Positions 29,565 through 38,085 of a DNA stretch of 64,000 bases are shown one piece after another. Made by a program: the position numbers and the translations under genes. The notes below the pieces were generated by a model. It made no database searches. It worked only from the letters and a program-made list of their open reading frames with translations, and was not told the DNA's origin. Each line of letters starts with the position of its first letter. Within the stretch, counting starts at the first letter, position 1. The DNA is from Yersinia canariae (GTDB lineage Bacteria; Pseudomonadota; Gammaproteobacteria; Enterobacterales; Enterobacteriaceae): assembly GCF_009831415.1 (NCBI RefSeq), contig NZ_CP043727.1, forward strand, positions 1,674,001 to 1,738,000, written 5' to 3'.

Positions 29565-30548
29565 CTATACTCCTTTATGAAGTCGAATCCTGAGTAATTC
29601 ATGCTGTAGCGCATTCCAGTCATAGTCAATTGTGCTAATAAGCTCAATTCGGCTATCCAGCGGGGGAGTTTGCCGAGTTTCAATTTTCAAATCATTCCCT
29701 TGTCGGTTAATTACCAAGGTTCCTTCAGCAATACGCATAACCCCTTTTATTCTTTCTACTGGATTTAATCGTACCCATTCCAGTAGTGGCACCGTATCAA
29801 ATACAGTGTCAGCATTAAATACCCAACCACAGCTCAGATAACCTTGACCTTGATTAAGGGCGCGACGCCAAGGTTCTGCACCTTTCAAACTTAATGCCGC
29901 CAGGCCTTTTTGTCGTGTTGAGCCGTGATGATGTGCGCCATCGGGTAATTCATCATTATTACTGTGTGGCATATCTAACAGGGCAATATCAATCTTCCCT
30001 TGCTCTGCATAATAGAGTGGGCGTGATACGGTTTGTTGCTCATGCCATTGCTGTAATACTGCGTAATCTGTTGTGCTATAGGTATCTTGTTTATTCGCCA
30101 CAATAATATCGGCTGCGGCCAACTGGTCACGGAAGTTTTCATTTCCTGTATAGCGTGGCTCACTCAACTGGCGGGCATCTAGCAGGCTAAGGGTGGCATG
30201 CAGAGAGATCCATGGTTGGTAAATATCTGAAGTTAATAAGGAGAGAATCTGTTTGGGATGGCCTAATCCTGTTGGTTCAATCAACAACCGATCTGGTTTT
30301 GCTTGTTGTAGCAACATATTCAAGCCGACTTGCATGGGAAGTCCATTAACACAACACATGCATCCACCGGGTATTTCTTTTAATACCGCACCACTGTCAG
30401 CTAATAGCGCACCATCAATACCTATCTCACCGAATTCATTGACCAGAACTGCCCATTTTTCATTTTCAGGCTTTTGTGACAGTAAATGACGAATAGTGGT
30501 GGTCTTGCCACACCCTAAAAAACCAGTAATTAAGTTCGTTTTTGTCAT
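29565..30548 (-). CDS. yeiR: Zinc-binding COG0523 GTPase YeiR
   Basis: A G3E-family GTPase thought to act in zinc homeostasis or as a metal chaperone. The 327-aa protein has the P-loop GFLGCGKTT (residues 9-17), the metal-binding CMCC motif (residues 63-66), the NKQD guanine-binding motif (about 150) and a His-rich linker (GAHHHGS, about 205), then a CobW C-terminal domain. Length matches E. coli YeiR (328 aa), whose GTPase is stimulated by zinc. lpxT lies 60 bp downstream on the same strand. Confidence 0.93.
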   Translation of the reverse strand: MTKTNLITGFLGCGKTTTIRHLLSQKPENEKWAVLVNEFGEIGIDGALLADSGAVLKEIPGGCMCCVNGLPMQVGLNMLLQQAKPDRLLIEPTGLGHPKQILSLLTSDIYQPWISLHATLSLLDARQLSEPRYTGNENFRDQLAAADIIVANKQDTYSTTDYAVLQQWHEQQTVSRPLYYAEQGKIDIALLDMPHSNNDELPDGAHHHGSTRQKGLAALSLKGAEPWRRALNQGQGYLSCGWVFNADTVFDTVPLLEWVRLNPVERIKGVMRIAEGTLVINRQGNDLKIETRQTPPLDSRIELISTIDYDWNALQHELLRIRLHKGV

Positions 30549-30863
30549 CAGAGCTCTCCGACCATAAATTTATTTTCAATAACCTCTAAAGAAAAGGCTC
30601 AACCGTGTCGATGTTATCAGAAGAGGATATAACACCAGCCAAGCTTATTATTAAACGAAAAAGGTTAAAAGGCAGACTATTTCCTAGGTGTATTAGGAAC
30701 CTCGCCTAATTGCATTGCAAAGATAAGCAATATAATTCACATCTACGAGGAATCTTAGTGAGTCATAGGCAGAGTAGAGTCATAAAAAATGCTCTGTCAT
30801 TCCCATCGCTCTGGCTGGAATCCTCTATCATTTAAAATGACAGATATGAGAGTCGAGGTGATT
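30549..30863. other. Intergenic upstream of yeiR and the fimbrillin-like gene
   Basis: About 315 AT-rich bases between divergent genes, holding promoters for both. No extra gene or clear operator is seen. Confidence 0.35.
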
Positions 30864-31190
30864 ATGAGCAATTATCGGGTACTGGTTGTCTTAGCAATAA
30901 TGTTTTCATGGACAATATCTTTTGCTGCAAGTAGTGCGCAATCTGCCCTGTCTGTAACCGGAACAATTACATTTTCTGGTGCTATTGTAGACAGCCCATG
31001 TGATACCTCATTTGCGGACCAAACAATTACCACACGCTGTTATCGCAATGGTGAAACACTCACTCAACGACAAACCCTCTCACGTAATATGCCCCTGACC
31101 TCTCGGTTACCCAGTAATTTAGCGTCTTCACGTCTTGAATGGCTGAATCCGCAACGTAGTTTGGGCATTTTGACCGTCACTTACCTCTAA
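30864..31190 (+). CDS. Very short fimbrillin-like secreted protein
   Basis: A 108-aa product. The ATG at 30864 has GAGGTG immediately upstream and is preferred to the earlier in-frame start at 30789. Residues 1-21 are a Sec signal peptide (cleavage near SFA-A). The mature part begins like a chaperone-usher subunit (SVTGTITFSGAIVDSPC, Cys46), has a second cysteine only 13 residues later (Cys59) and ends in an LGILTVTYL strand, like the last beta strand of fimbrial subunits. Normal subunits are about 150 residues with cysteines about 40 apart, so the middle is missing or this is a distinct mini-fold. The frame is intact and ends at a good hairpin. No chaperone or usher is near. Function unknown. 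Confidence 0.65.
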   Translation: MSNYRVLVVLAIMFSWTISFAASSAQSALSVTGTITFSGAIVDSPCDTSFADQTITTRCYRNGETLTQRQTLSRNMPLTSRLPSNLASSRLEWLNPQRSLGILTVTYL

Positions 31191-31218
31191 TACCTCAAAT
31201 TAATGATTTTCTATAAAT

Positions 31219-31250
31219 ACGGCTTATCACATTGATAAGCCGTGTTAGTT
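31219..31250 (+). terminator. Hairpin after the fimbrillin-like gene
   Basis: A perfect 10-bp stem ACGGCTTATC / GATAAGCCGT with a five-base loop, followed by a moderately T-rich GTTAGTTCTT. Probably the terminator of the upstream small gene. Confidence 0.65.
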
Positions 31251-31270
31251 CTTCTGATGTTTTATGCTGC

Positions 31271-31306
31271 AATGAAATTGTTTGACCTCAATGAAATTGT
31301 TTGACC
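31271..31306. repeat. Tandem 17-bp direct repeat upstream of uxuR
   Basis: AATGAAATTGTTTGACC occurs twice with a 19-bp period, 47 bases before the uxuR start. Each copy ends in TTGACC, a possible -35 element. It could be a regulator-binding site pair or a small tandem duplication. Confidence 0.6.
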
Positions 31307-31352
31307 ACATGATATACTGAATATTATTCAGACACCCTTTGGTCAGGCCAAT

Positions 31353-32138
31353 TTGGCATTTTCAATGCCAATACCTGATGCAGGAAATAAGGTTATGCGG
31401 TTATATCAGGAAGTCGGCAGTCAACTGCGCGAGGCCATTGTCAGTGGGCAATATAATTTGGGTGACCGTTTACCGCCCGAACGTGATATTGCCGAAAATT
31501 TCAGCGTCAGCCGCAGTGTGGTACGTGAAGCACTGATCATGCTGGAGTTGGAAAAATTAGTGGAAGTGCGTAAAGGTTCTGGCGTCTATGTGGTTAATGT
31601 CCCCGACAGGCCAGAAAATGGGGAGTCGGTTGTGTCAGCGGACAGCGGCTATGGCCCATTTGAACTGCTGCAAGCCCGCCAATTACTGGAAAGCGAAGTC
31701 GCTGCTTTTGCTGCGATGCAAGCCACTAAGGCTGACATCATCAAAATGCGCCAGGCCATCGAGCAGGAAAAAACAGCATTAGATGCTGGGGCGGTGGATG
31801 AAAGTGCGGATGAGCTGTTTCACTGTTTACTGGCTCAGTCGACACAAAACAGTGTGCTGGCGAATATGGTGGCGGAGGCATGGCAGGCAAGAAAAACCAG
31901 CGCCATGTGGCAAGGGGCGCATAGTCATACCCTTGATTTTAGTTACCGTTGGCAATGGATGGAAGATCATCAAAAAATCCTGCAGGCGGTGTTGCGTAGA
32001 GATAGTAAGGCCGCGAAGCAAGCTATGTGGCAGCATTTAGAAAATGTAAAAATAAAATTGCTTGAGATTTCTGATGCTGACCATCCTGATTTTGATGGTT
32101 ATTTATTTGAGTCTGCGCCATATCAACTCGAAGAATAA
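31353..32138 (+). CDS. uxuR: GntR-family hexuronate regulator, UxuR/ExuR type
   Basis: A FadR-subfamily transcription factor that represses hexuronate genes until an intermediate such as fructuronate binds. The 261-aa protein has an N-terminal winged helix (about residues 15-80, with LPPERDIAENFSVSRSVVREALIML) and an FCD effector domain containing the family-typical GPFELLQARQLLESEVAAFAA segment, ending near FDGYLFES. By eye it is closer to E. coli UxuR than ExuR; the two are paralogues. The start at 31353 is provisional: the frame reaches back without a strong ribosome site and a start at MRLYQEV is possible. It converges on uxuB, with uxuA beyond. Confidence 0.85.
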   Translation: MAFSMPIPDAGNKVMRLYQEVGSQLREAIVSGQYNLGDRLPPERDIAENFSVSRSVVREALIMLELEKLVEVRKGSGVYVVNVPDRPENGESVVSADSGYGPFELLQARQLLESEVAAFAAMQATKADIIKMRQAIEQEKTALDAGAVDESADELFHCLLAQSTQNSVLANMVAEAWQARKTSAMWQGAHSHTLDFSYRWQWMEDHQKILQAVLRRDSKAAKQAMWQHLENVKIKLLEISDADHPDFDGYLFESAPYQLEE

Positions 32139-32184
32139 TTTCCCCTTTTTCCTTACCGCCGTAAGGGAGAACCTGATTGGAATT

Positions 32185-32210
32185 AATGAGCCTCATTCTT
32201 GAGGCTCATT
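32185..32210. terminator. Terminator between uxuR and uxuB
   Basis: A perfect 11-bp inverted repeat AATGAGCCTCA / TGAGGCTCATT with a four-base loop lies between the two convergent genes and can serve both. Confidence 0.8.
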
Positions 32211-32226
32211 CGATAAGCTGGCTAAA

Positions 32227-33699
32227 TTAATCTTGCTGTGCCAGACGTTTTACACTTTCTTTCGCGCCAAACTGCTGCAGGCTGAGATAAGCTTCTGTCA
32301 CGGCCTGAACAAATACCGGTTGCTGCGGCAAGGATTCACCAAACAGTGATTTCAGCGACAGTAAACTCTGAACTCTGGCAATGCCGTCTTCGCTATTTTC
32401 AACACATTTTTTAAAGCTATCCACCATTGGGTCACGGATATCAATTGGTTGGCCGTTATCATCCACACCACTGACATAACGCATCCAGCCGGCGATACCT
32501 AATGCCAGGCAACGATATGGCCCACCATTGTGTAGATGCCAACGCACTGAATCCAGCATTCGCTGTGGTAACTTTTGGCTGCCGTCCATAGCGATTTGCC
32601 AGGTGCGATGTTTTAATGATGGATTGCTGTAACGTTCAATCAACTGGTCAGCATAAGCATTCAGGTCAATGCCGGTGACGCGCAGTGTTGGGGCTTGTTC
32701 ATCCATCATCAAACGACGAGCGGTCACACGATAATTGTTGTCCGCCATACAGTCATTAATATGCTGATAACCCGCCAGATAACCTAAGTAAGAGAGATAG
32801 GAATGGCTGCCATTTAACATGCGCAACTTCATCTCTTCAAACGGCAATACATCATCGACTAACTGTACTCCAGCGACTTGCCAGTCAGGGCGGCCAGCCA
32901 CAAATTTATCTTCGACAACCCATTGAATGAACGGCTCACAGGCGATACCGCAAGGATCGGCAACACCCAATGTGTCGGTGATTTCTTGCAATGTTTCTGG
33001 TGTCGCAGCGGGCACGATGCGGTCGACCATAGTATTAGGGAAAGTGACATTTTGTTCTATCCAACTGGCCAACTCTGGGTCGCGAGCTGTTGCTAAGCCG
33101 AGGACGGCATTTTTTACCACATGGCCATTTTCTGGAATGTTATCGCATGAAAGGACAGTAAACGGAGGCAGCCCGCGCAGACGGCGCAAGCGCAGGGCTT
33201 CAACCAGAACACCGGGAGCCGATGTTGGGGCATCGGGGATAGCCAAGTCAGCGCGTACAAACTCATTTTGCAGATCCAGTTGCCCAGTACCCGGTTCGAT
33301 GCAATAACCTTTCTCAGTAATAGTCAGCGACACGATCGCCACTTGTGGTTCGGCCAATTTCTCCAATACTTGCATAACGCCATCTAAACGGGCATGGACA
33401 GACTCGCAGACCGACCCAACCACAATGGCTTGATTACTTTGCGCGCCTTTTTCCAACACAGAGAAAAGGTGGTCTTGTTGGCGTAGGTTTTGGATTAAGA
33501 CATCAGCACCAAACAAGCTGACTTCGCAGATACCCCAGTCTCCCCCTTGTTTATTTAACACCCGATCAGTGAGTAGAGCTTGATGCGCCCGGTGAAATGC
33601 ACCAAAACCGATGTGAACAATGCGGCTTTTCAGTGCAGTTCTATCATAAGTAGGCTGCTGTACGGTGTCGGGAAGGCGGCTGTTGGCAATAGTGTTCAT
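32227..33699 (-). CDS. uxuB: Fructuronate reductase, UxuB/YeiQ type
   Basis: A polyol/mannitol dehydrogenase-family enzyme that reduces D-fructuronate to D-mannonate with NADH. The 490-aa protein (start ATG 33699, GGAG upstream; the frame from 33717 is longer but lacks a site) shows the N-terminal nucleotide-binding IVHIGFGAFHRAHQA, the dehydrogenase stretch VDRIVPAATPE, and KLRMLNGSHSYLSYLG with the catalytic Lys region. By eye it is nearest to E. coli YeiQ, a UxuB paralogue that sits beside yeiP and yeiR, which is also the location here. The adjacent uxuA and uxuR show that here it works in glucuronate breakdown. Divergent from uxuA. Confidence 0.88.
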   Translation of the reverse strand: MNTIANSRLPDTVQQPTYDRTALKSRIVHIGFGAFHRAHQALLTDRVLNKQGGDWGICEVSLFGADVLIQNLRQQDHLFSVLEKGAQSNQAIVVGSVCESVHARLDGVMQVLEKLAEPQVAIVSLTITEKGYCIEPGTGQLDLQNEFVRADLAIPDAPTSAPGVLVEALRLRRLRGLPPFTVLSCDNIPENGHVVKNAVLGLATARDPELASWIEQNVTFPNTMVDRIVPAATPETLQEITDTLGVADPCGIACEPFIQWVVEDKFVAGRPDWQVAGVQLVDDVLPFEEMKLRMLNGSHSYLSYLGYLAGYQHINDCMADNNYRVTARRLMMDEQAPTLRVTGIDLNAYADQLIERYSNPSLKHRTWQIAMDGSQKLPQRMLDSVRWHLHNGGPYRCLALGIAGWMRYVSGVDDNGQPIDIRDPMVDSFKKCVENSEDGIARVQSLLSLKSLFGESLPQQPVFVQAVTEAYLSLQQFGAKESVKRLAQQD

Positions 33700-34001
33700 A
33701 CGTAGCTCCAGAATCATTCACCCCATGGGTGTCACAAAGGGGATAGTGATAAAAGGTGGTAGATAAAAAGTTGTTAGACCAGTTTCGTTTGGCTTCTGTA
33801 GGAAAAAAGCCACACCATACTGACCCCTTTCTTTTGTTCGTTGCTATGCAATATCGGCTTGCAGTGTAAAGCCATATGACAGAAAATAAAATTGGTAAGT
33901 CCAATATTGATTATATTCGTGAAGTGGATCAACCAATGAGGTTTTGCTTTTTGACACGCAGCGCTTAAAGAGTAAGGATAAAGCTGAGTGATACCTCTTG
34001 G
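33700..34001. promoter_or_regulatory. uxuB/uxuA divergent control region, left part
   Basis: AT-rich DNA containing the uxuB promoter. ATTGGTAAGTCCAAT at 33891-33905 is an inverted repeat of the ATTGG...CCAAT kind, resembling the ExuR/UxuR operator but one base wider at the centre. No gene is present. Confidence 0.4.
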
Positions 34002-34072
34002 AAATCGGTATAACAACATTATTGGTATAAAAACATTAGTGAGATAGCGGCATTGGCCGGTATAGCAAAATT
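34002..34072. promoter_or_regulatory. Three tandem UxuR/ExuR-like operators before uxuA
   Basis: Three sites share a GGTATA core: AAATCGGTATAACAACATT (34002-34020), ATTGGTATAAAAACATT (34021-34037) and TGGCCGGTATAGCAAAATT (34054-34072). They resemble the known hexuronate operator AAATTGGTATACCAATTT. They end 38 bases before the uxuA start, fitting repression by the adjacent regulator. Confidence 0.6.
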
Positions 34073-34110
34073 GTATGCACCTGAACAGTTTACGTAGAAG
34101 GTAAAAATAA

Positions 34111-35301
34111 ATGGAACAAACATGGCGTTGGTATGGCCCAAATGATCCGGTGTCGCTAGATGATATCCGTCAGGCTGGTGCAACTGGGGTAGTGACTGCA
34201 TTGCATCATATTCCAAATGGTCAAGTCTGGCCGGTGAGTGAAATCAAACAGCGCCAGGCTGAATTGGCGGCAAAAGATTTGGTGTGGTCGGTAGTGGAAA
34301 GCGTACCGATTCATGAAGAAATCAAAACTCACAGCGGTAACTATCAGCAACATATTGAAAATTATAACAAAACACTGCGTAACATCGCCGAGTGTGGCAT
34401 TGATACCGTGTGTTATAACTTCATGCCGATACTGGACTGGACACGTACGGACCTGGAATATCAATTGCCAGATGGTTCCAAAGCACTGCGTTTTGACCAA
34501 ATAGCTTTTGCTGCTTTTGAGTTGCATATTCTCAAACGCCCTGGTGCTGAGAAGGATTATACGACTGAAGAGTTGGCGCAAGCGGCGGACTATTTCGATG
34601 CAATGTCTGAGGCGGATATCGCCAAGCTGACCGGTAATATTATTGCTGGTCTGCCGGGGGCAGAAGAGGGTTATACGCTGGATCAATTCCGCGCACGTTT
34701 AGCTGAGTATGATGGTATAGATAAAGCGCAACTACGTGAAAATATGGCGTATTTCCTGCGCGCTATCATCCCTGTTGCTGAACAGGTTGGCCTGCGAATG
34801 GCGGTACATCCTGATGATCCACCGCGTCCAATTCTTGGCCTGCCGCGTATCGTATCCACGATTGAAGATATGCAGTGGCTGAAAGAGACTGTTGATAGCA
34901 TTTATAACGGCTTTACCATGTGTACCGGTTCTTATGGCGTACGAGCGGATAATGACTTGGTGAAGATGATCGAAACCTTTGGTGATCGAATTCACTTTAC
35001 CCATTTGCGTTCTACTTGCCGTGAAGGGAACCCAAAAACCTTCCATGAAGGTGGGCACTTGCAGGGTGATGTCGACATGTACTCGGTTGTTAAAGCAATT
35101 TTAACTGAGGAACAACGTCGTCAGGCTGCTGGTGATATGCGTCCAATTCCAATGCGTCCTGATCATGGTCACCAGATGCTGGATGATTTGCATAAGAAAA
35201 CCAATCCGGGATATTCCGCTATTGGTCGCCTGAAAGGGTTGGCTGAAGTTCGCGGCGTTGAGTTGGCGCTAAAGCGCACATTCTTCCCAGAATTGAAGTA
35301 A
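34111..35301 (+). CDS. uxuA: Mannonate dehydratase
   Basis: Dehydrates D-mannonate to 2-keto-3-deoxygluconate, the step after UxuB in glucuronate catabolism. The 396-aa protein has the TIM-barrel UxuA fold and length (E. coli 394). It begins [16 protein letters not shown]. The metal-site segments [12 protein letters not shown] (about residue 230), [22 protein letters not shown] and [10 protein letters not shown] (about residue 348) contain the expected His, Cys and Asp ligands. AGAAGG lies 8 bases upstream of ATG. It is divergent from uxuB with operator-like sites between, and is followed by a clear terminator. Confidence 0.96.
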   Translation: MEQTWRWYGPNDPVSLDDIRQAGATGVVTALHHIPNGQVWPVSEIKQRQAELAAKDLVWSVVESVPIHEEIKTHSGNYQQHIENYNKTLRNIAECGIDTVCYNFMPILDWTRTDLEYQLPDGSKALRFDQIAFAAFELHILKRPGAEKDYTTEELAQAADYFDAMSEADIAKLTGNIIAGLPGAEEGYTLDQFRARLAEYDGIDKAQLRENMAYFLRAIIPVAEQVGLRMAVHPDDPPRPILGLPRIVSTIEDMQWLKETVDSIYNGFTMCTGSYGVRADNDLVKMIETFGDRIHFTHLRSTCREGNPKTFHEGGHLQGDVDMYSVVKAILTEEQRRQAAGDMRPIPMRPDHGHQMLDDLHKKTNPGYSAIGRLKGLAEVRGVELALKRTFFPELK

Positions 35302-35322
35302 TACGTTATATTTTAATATGTT

Positions 35323-35347
35323 AAGGGCCGGAAATCGGCCCTTATTA
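35323..35347 (+). terminator. Terminator of uxuA
   Basis: A perfect 8-bp stem AAGGGCCG / CGGCCCTT with a five-base loop, followed by ATT, 21 bases after the uxuA stop. It can also act on the convergent efpL transcript. Confidence 0.75.
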
Positions 35348-35407
35348 GTCAGTGATTCGGGTGAGTAAGAGCAACCAACACTCCTGCAACGCGAAAGTTG
35401 ACGGGTA

Positions 35408-35980
35408 TTAGTCTGCACGGCCCATATAGCGGCGTTCTGCAATATGAATACGGATTTTCTCGCCAGGGCTGATATATTCCGGCACCTGAATTGATAAGCC
35501 GGTACTCATTACTGCCGGTTTGTTACGAGCACTGGCCGATGCGCCTTTGATGCTTGGTGCGGTCTCAACAATTTCCATATCAACAGTTTGCGGCAATTCC
35601 AAGGCCAGCAATTGACCGTCCATTGTCAGAACTTGCATCCCCGGCATCCCACCTTCAGGAATAAATAACAGTTCTTCTTCAATCTGCTCTTTTTTGAAGT
35701 TGTATGGGGTGAAATCTTCATCATCCATAAAGACGTATTCGTCGCCATCGATGTAAGAGAAATTCACAGTGCGGCGCGTCAAAGTGATGGTGTCGAGGAT
35801 CTCATCGCCTTTAAAACGCTCTTCAACTTTTAACCCAGTACGCACATCAGAAAAACGCATTTTATACAAAGTGCTGGCACCACGGGCACTTGGACTTTGC
35901 ACGTCGATATCTTTCACTAGCAGTAATTTGCCGTTGAGGTTGACCGCCATACCGCGTTTTATTTCGTTAGCTCTTGCCAT
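35408..35980 (-). CDS. efpL: Elongation factor P-like protein EfpL (YeiP)
   Basis: An EF-P paralogue that relieves ribosome stalling at polyproline and related motifs. The 190-aa protein has the three-domain EF-P architecture: KOW-like N-terminal domain, OB domain, and C-terminal OB domain ending [22 protein letters not shown]. The loop tip reads SPSARGAST with Arg33, where EF-P itself has its modified Lys34; an unmodified arginine there is the EfpL hallmark. The start matches E. coli YeiP ([11 protein letters not shown]). It stands between uxuA and mtr; in E. coli its neighbours are yeiQ and yeiW, a similar setting. Confidence 0.95.
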   Translation of the reverse strand: MARANEIKRGMAVNLNGKLLLVKDIDVQSPSARGASTLYKMRFSDVRTGLKVEERFKGDEILDTITLTRRTVNFSYIDGDEYVFMDDEDFTPYNFKKEQIEEELLFIPEGGMPGMQVLTMDGQLLALELPQTVDMEIVETAPSIKGASASARNKPAVMSTGLSIQVPEYISPGEKIRIHIAERRYMGRAD

Positions 35981-36092
35981 TTATTAACCGCCAATCAGGA
36001 TTGAAGATAAGTTGCGACAAGTTACTCGCGCCGCGTGATTCAGGCAAGGAGATAGCGCAAAAAAGAGTAAGATTTTCGCGACAAAATCGGCC

Positions 36093-37337
36093 TTATGCAT
36101 ACACCGGTAACAGGCCAAATAATGCTGCAATATGCGCCACTGCATTAATCAGACCAAACAGGATAATAAAGCCAATCATAAAACGCCCGCCCGGTGCGCG
36201 GTAACTTGCTTGTGGGAAGCGTTTACGACTCGCGCGCGCCATCAATGCAGGGACAATAACGGCCCAAATAGTGGCCGCCAAACCCGCAAAACCAATGGCA
36301 TAGATAAAGCCATTTGGGAACAACAGCGCCCCGATAGTCGGCGGGACAAAAGTGATGAGTGCTGATTTGGTGCGCCCGCCGTGGTCATCGGTGAATTTAA
36401 AGAAATCGGCAATAAAATCGAACAGCCCAAGAGACACGCCGAGGAATGAGCTGGCCAATGCCATATAAGAGAAGGCATTGAGTAGTTGGCTGGTGGCCTG
36501 ACTGGCAGAAACGGTATCCATCTGTTTTAGCAAGCTACCAATATTGCCGCCATCAGCAATAACCTGCTTGAATGCATCCCGAGCAATATTGCCCTGAATG
36601 GCATACTGCCACAGGATATAAATGACCAATGCTATCAATGTGCCATACAGCAAGCTGCGCACTACCGCTTTGCCATCTTTATGGTAATACTTCACCAGGC
36701 CCGGCACATTGCCGTGGTAGCCAAAGGAGGTCAGTAAATAGGGCAGGGCCGCCAATGCATATGGTAAATAGCTGGCATTGCTGTCGGCCTGATTGAATAG
36801 AACCGCACTTTCTACATGGCTAAACATATCACCGACAGACATGACAAATGTGATGACCATTCCGCCGATCAATATGGTACTTAAACGGTCGACGGCGCGG
36901 GTGGACAACCAGACAACAAATGCCACTAAAACAGCAAAGATAAAGCCCGCGCCGGTTTGACCAAGGCCGACAGTATTTTGCAGCGTATGAGTAATGATGG
37001 AGCCACCGGCAGAGATATAGGCGTAGGTCAGAATATAGAGAACAAAAGTGATAGAGACGCCATTAATGGAGCTCCACACTTTGCCCAGCAGGTCTTGCAC
37101 CATCGTGTGGAAACTGGCCCCGCTCGGATAGTTCAGATTGGCTTCCAGAATCATCAAGCCGGAAATCAGCATGCACGCCCACGTATAAATCAGCAGCATG
37201 ACTGAGCCGCTAAACCATACCCCCGCCGTCACGATCGGAATTGAGAACATCCCCGCGCCCACCGCGGTACCGGCGACTATCATTGCGCCACCGAGGACGG
37301 AAGGTCGTGATAGTGGTTGGGATACATCCATCGACAT
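36093..37337 (-). CDS. mtr: Tryptophan-specific permease Mtr
   Basis: A proton symporter of the hydroxy/aromatic amino acid permease family (TnaB/Mtr/TyrP). The 414-aa protein has eleven membrane helices. It shows GGAMIVAGTAVGAGMFSIPI at the N-terminus, the motif SFGYHGNVPGLVKYY in the middle and an end in GLLPVYA, as in E. coli Mtr. A TrpR-operator-like site overlaps the likely -35 region of its promoter (see 37497-37514), which supports Mtr over TnaB. The 5' leader carries a dispersed palindromic repeat. It lies between efpL and yeiW, where E. coli K-12 has no such gene, so it is inserted relative to that order. Confidence 0.92.
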   Translation of the reverse strand: MSMDVSQPLSRPSVLGGAMIVAGTAVGAGMFSIPIVTAGVWFSGSVMLLIYTWACMLISGLMILEANLNYPSGASFHTMVQDLLGKVWSSINGVSITFVLYILTYAYISAGGSIITHTLQNTVGLGQTGAGFIFAVLVAFVVWLSTRAVDRLSTILIGGMVITFVMSVGDMFSHVESAVLFNQADSNASYLPYALAALPYLLTSFGYHGNVPGLVKYYHKDGKAVVRSLLYGTLIALVIYILWQYAIQGNIARDAFKQVIADGGNIGSLLKQMDTVSASQATSQLLNAFSYMALASSFLGVSLGLFDFIADFFKFTDDHGGRTKSALITFVPPTIGALLFPNGFIYAIGFAGLAATIWAVIVPALMARASRKRFPQASYRAPGGRFMIGFIILFGLINAVAHIAALFGLLPVYA

Positions 37338-37349
37338 TTATAGCTCCAA

Positions 37350-37474
37350 ATATCCTTCATCCTTGACACTACAGCCGCATTAGCCGCACTTACTCACCGA
37401 ATCACTTACTTGTGTAAGTTCATCGGGATTTGTTCGTTTGCCACTTGCTGTAACGCCAATGATTTTGGATATAA
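37350..37474. repeat. Dispersed palindromic intergenic repeat, copy 2, in the mtr leader
   Basis: It begins TATCCTTCATCCTTGAC and ends CAATGATTTTGGATA, inverted with respect to each other. The core CCGAATCACTTACTTGTG and TAAGTTCATCGGGAT is shared with the copy at 58.3 kb. It lies between the mtr promoter and the mtr start, so it would be transcribed as 5' leader. Confidence 0.65.
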
Positions 37475-37514
37475 ATTATATGTTAATAGTTCTTTTGTAC
37501 TAGCCTAATGGTAC
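37475..37514 (-). promoter_or_regulatory. mtr promoter with TrpR-like operator
   Basis: On the minus strand a perfect TATAAT (-10, 37475-37480) stands 17 bases from a weak -35 at 37498-37503. Overlapping that -35 is GTACTAGCCTAATGGTAC (37497-37514), which keeps the first half and five of seven bases of the second half of the E. coli trp operator GTACTAGTTAACTAGTAC. TrpR repression of mtr is established in E. coli. Confidence 0.65.
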
Positions 37515-37780
37515 ATGGTGGCAATGAGACTGTAAACAGATGAATATGCTTATGTGGATGATTTGGTCAGTGATTAGTATGGGGTTGGCTTGAGGTTTTG
37601 ATTAAATATCGCCCTAAAAAGCATTTTTTAGGTTAAAAAACACACTAAAAATAATGCGTTAAAACGCTGAAGCTGTGTACTGGATCTGCTATTGAGCTGT
37701 TGAATAAGGATAGTGCTGGTAGTTAATGGGGGCGGTTGCTATTGTCCGCTCTTATTCCACCAGCCTACAGGAGCCTGCTG

Positions 37781-38035
37781 ATGGACTGTCGCTCAGATTG
37801 CGGTGCCTGCTGTATTGCTCCTTCGATTTCCAGCCCGATCCCCGGCATGCCATTGGGCAAGCCCGCCAATACCCGTTGTCTGCATTTAGCTGACGATATG
37901 CGCTGCGGTATTTTCCATTCCCCGTCTCGTCCGGCGGTCTGCGCCAGCCTGCAAGCATTGCGGGAAATGTGTCATAACACGCGTGAGGACGCACTGGTGT
38001 ATTTGATTAAACTGGAAGCGGATACTGCGCCTTAG
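37781..38035 (+). CDS. yeiW: YkgJ-type cysteine cluster protein YeiW
   Basis: A small 84-aa protein of the UPF0153/YkgJ family whose cysteines probably hold a zinc ion or iron-sulphur cluster. The N-terminus [20 protein letters not shown] carries four cysteines in C-x3-C-x2-CC spacing, and more follow in TRCLHL, RCGIFHS, VCASL and EMCHN. The start at 37781 matches E. coli YeiW and has CAGGAG upstream; the frame from 37736 adds 15 unrelated residues. It is convergent with torA. Function unknown. Confidence 0.92.
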   Translation: MDCRSDCGACCIAPSISSPIPGMPLGKPANTRCLHLADDMRCGIFHSPSRPAVCASLQALREMCHNTREDALVYLIKLEADTAP

Positions 38036-38085
38036 AGGGCGAAAAGGGCAATAATAATATTGCCCTCAGTTATTCAACCTAAAGA

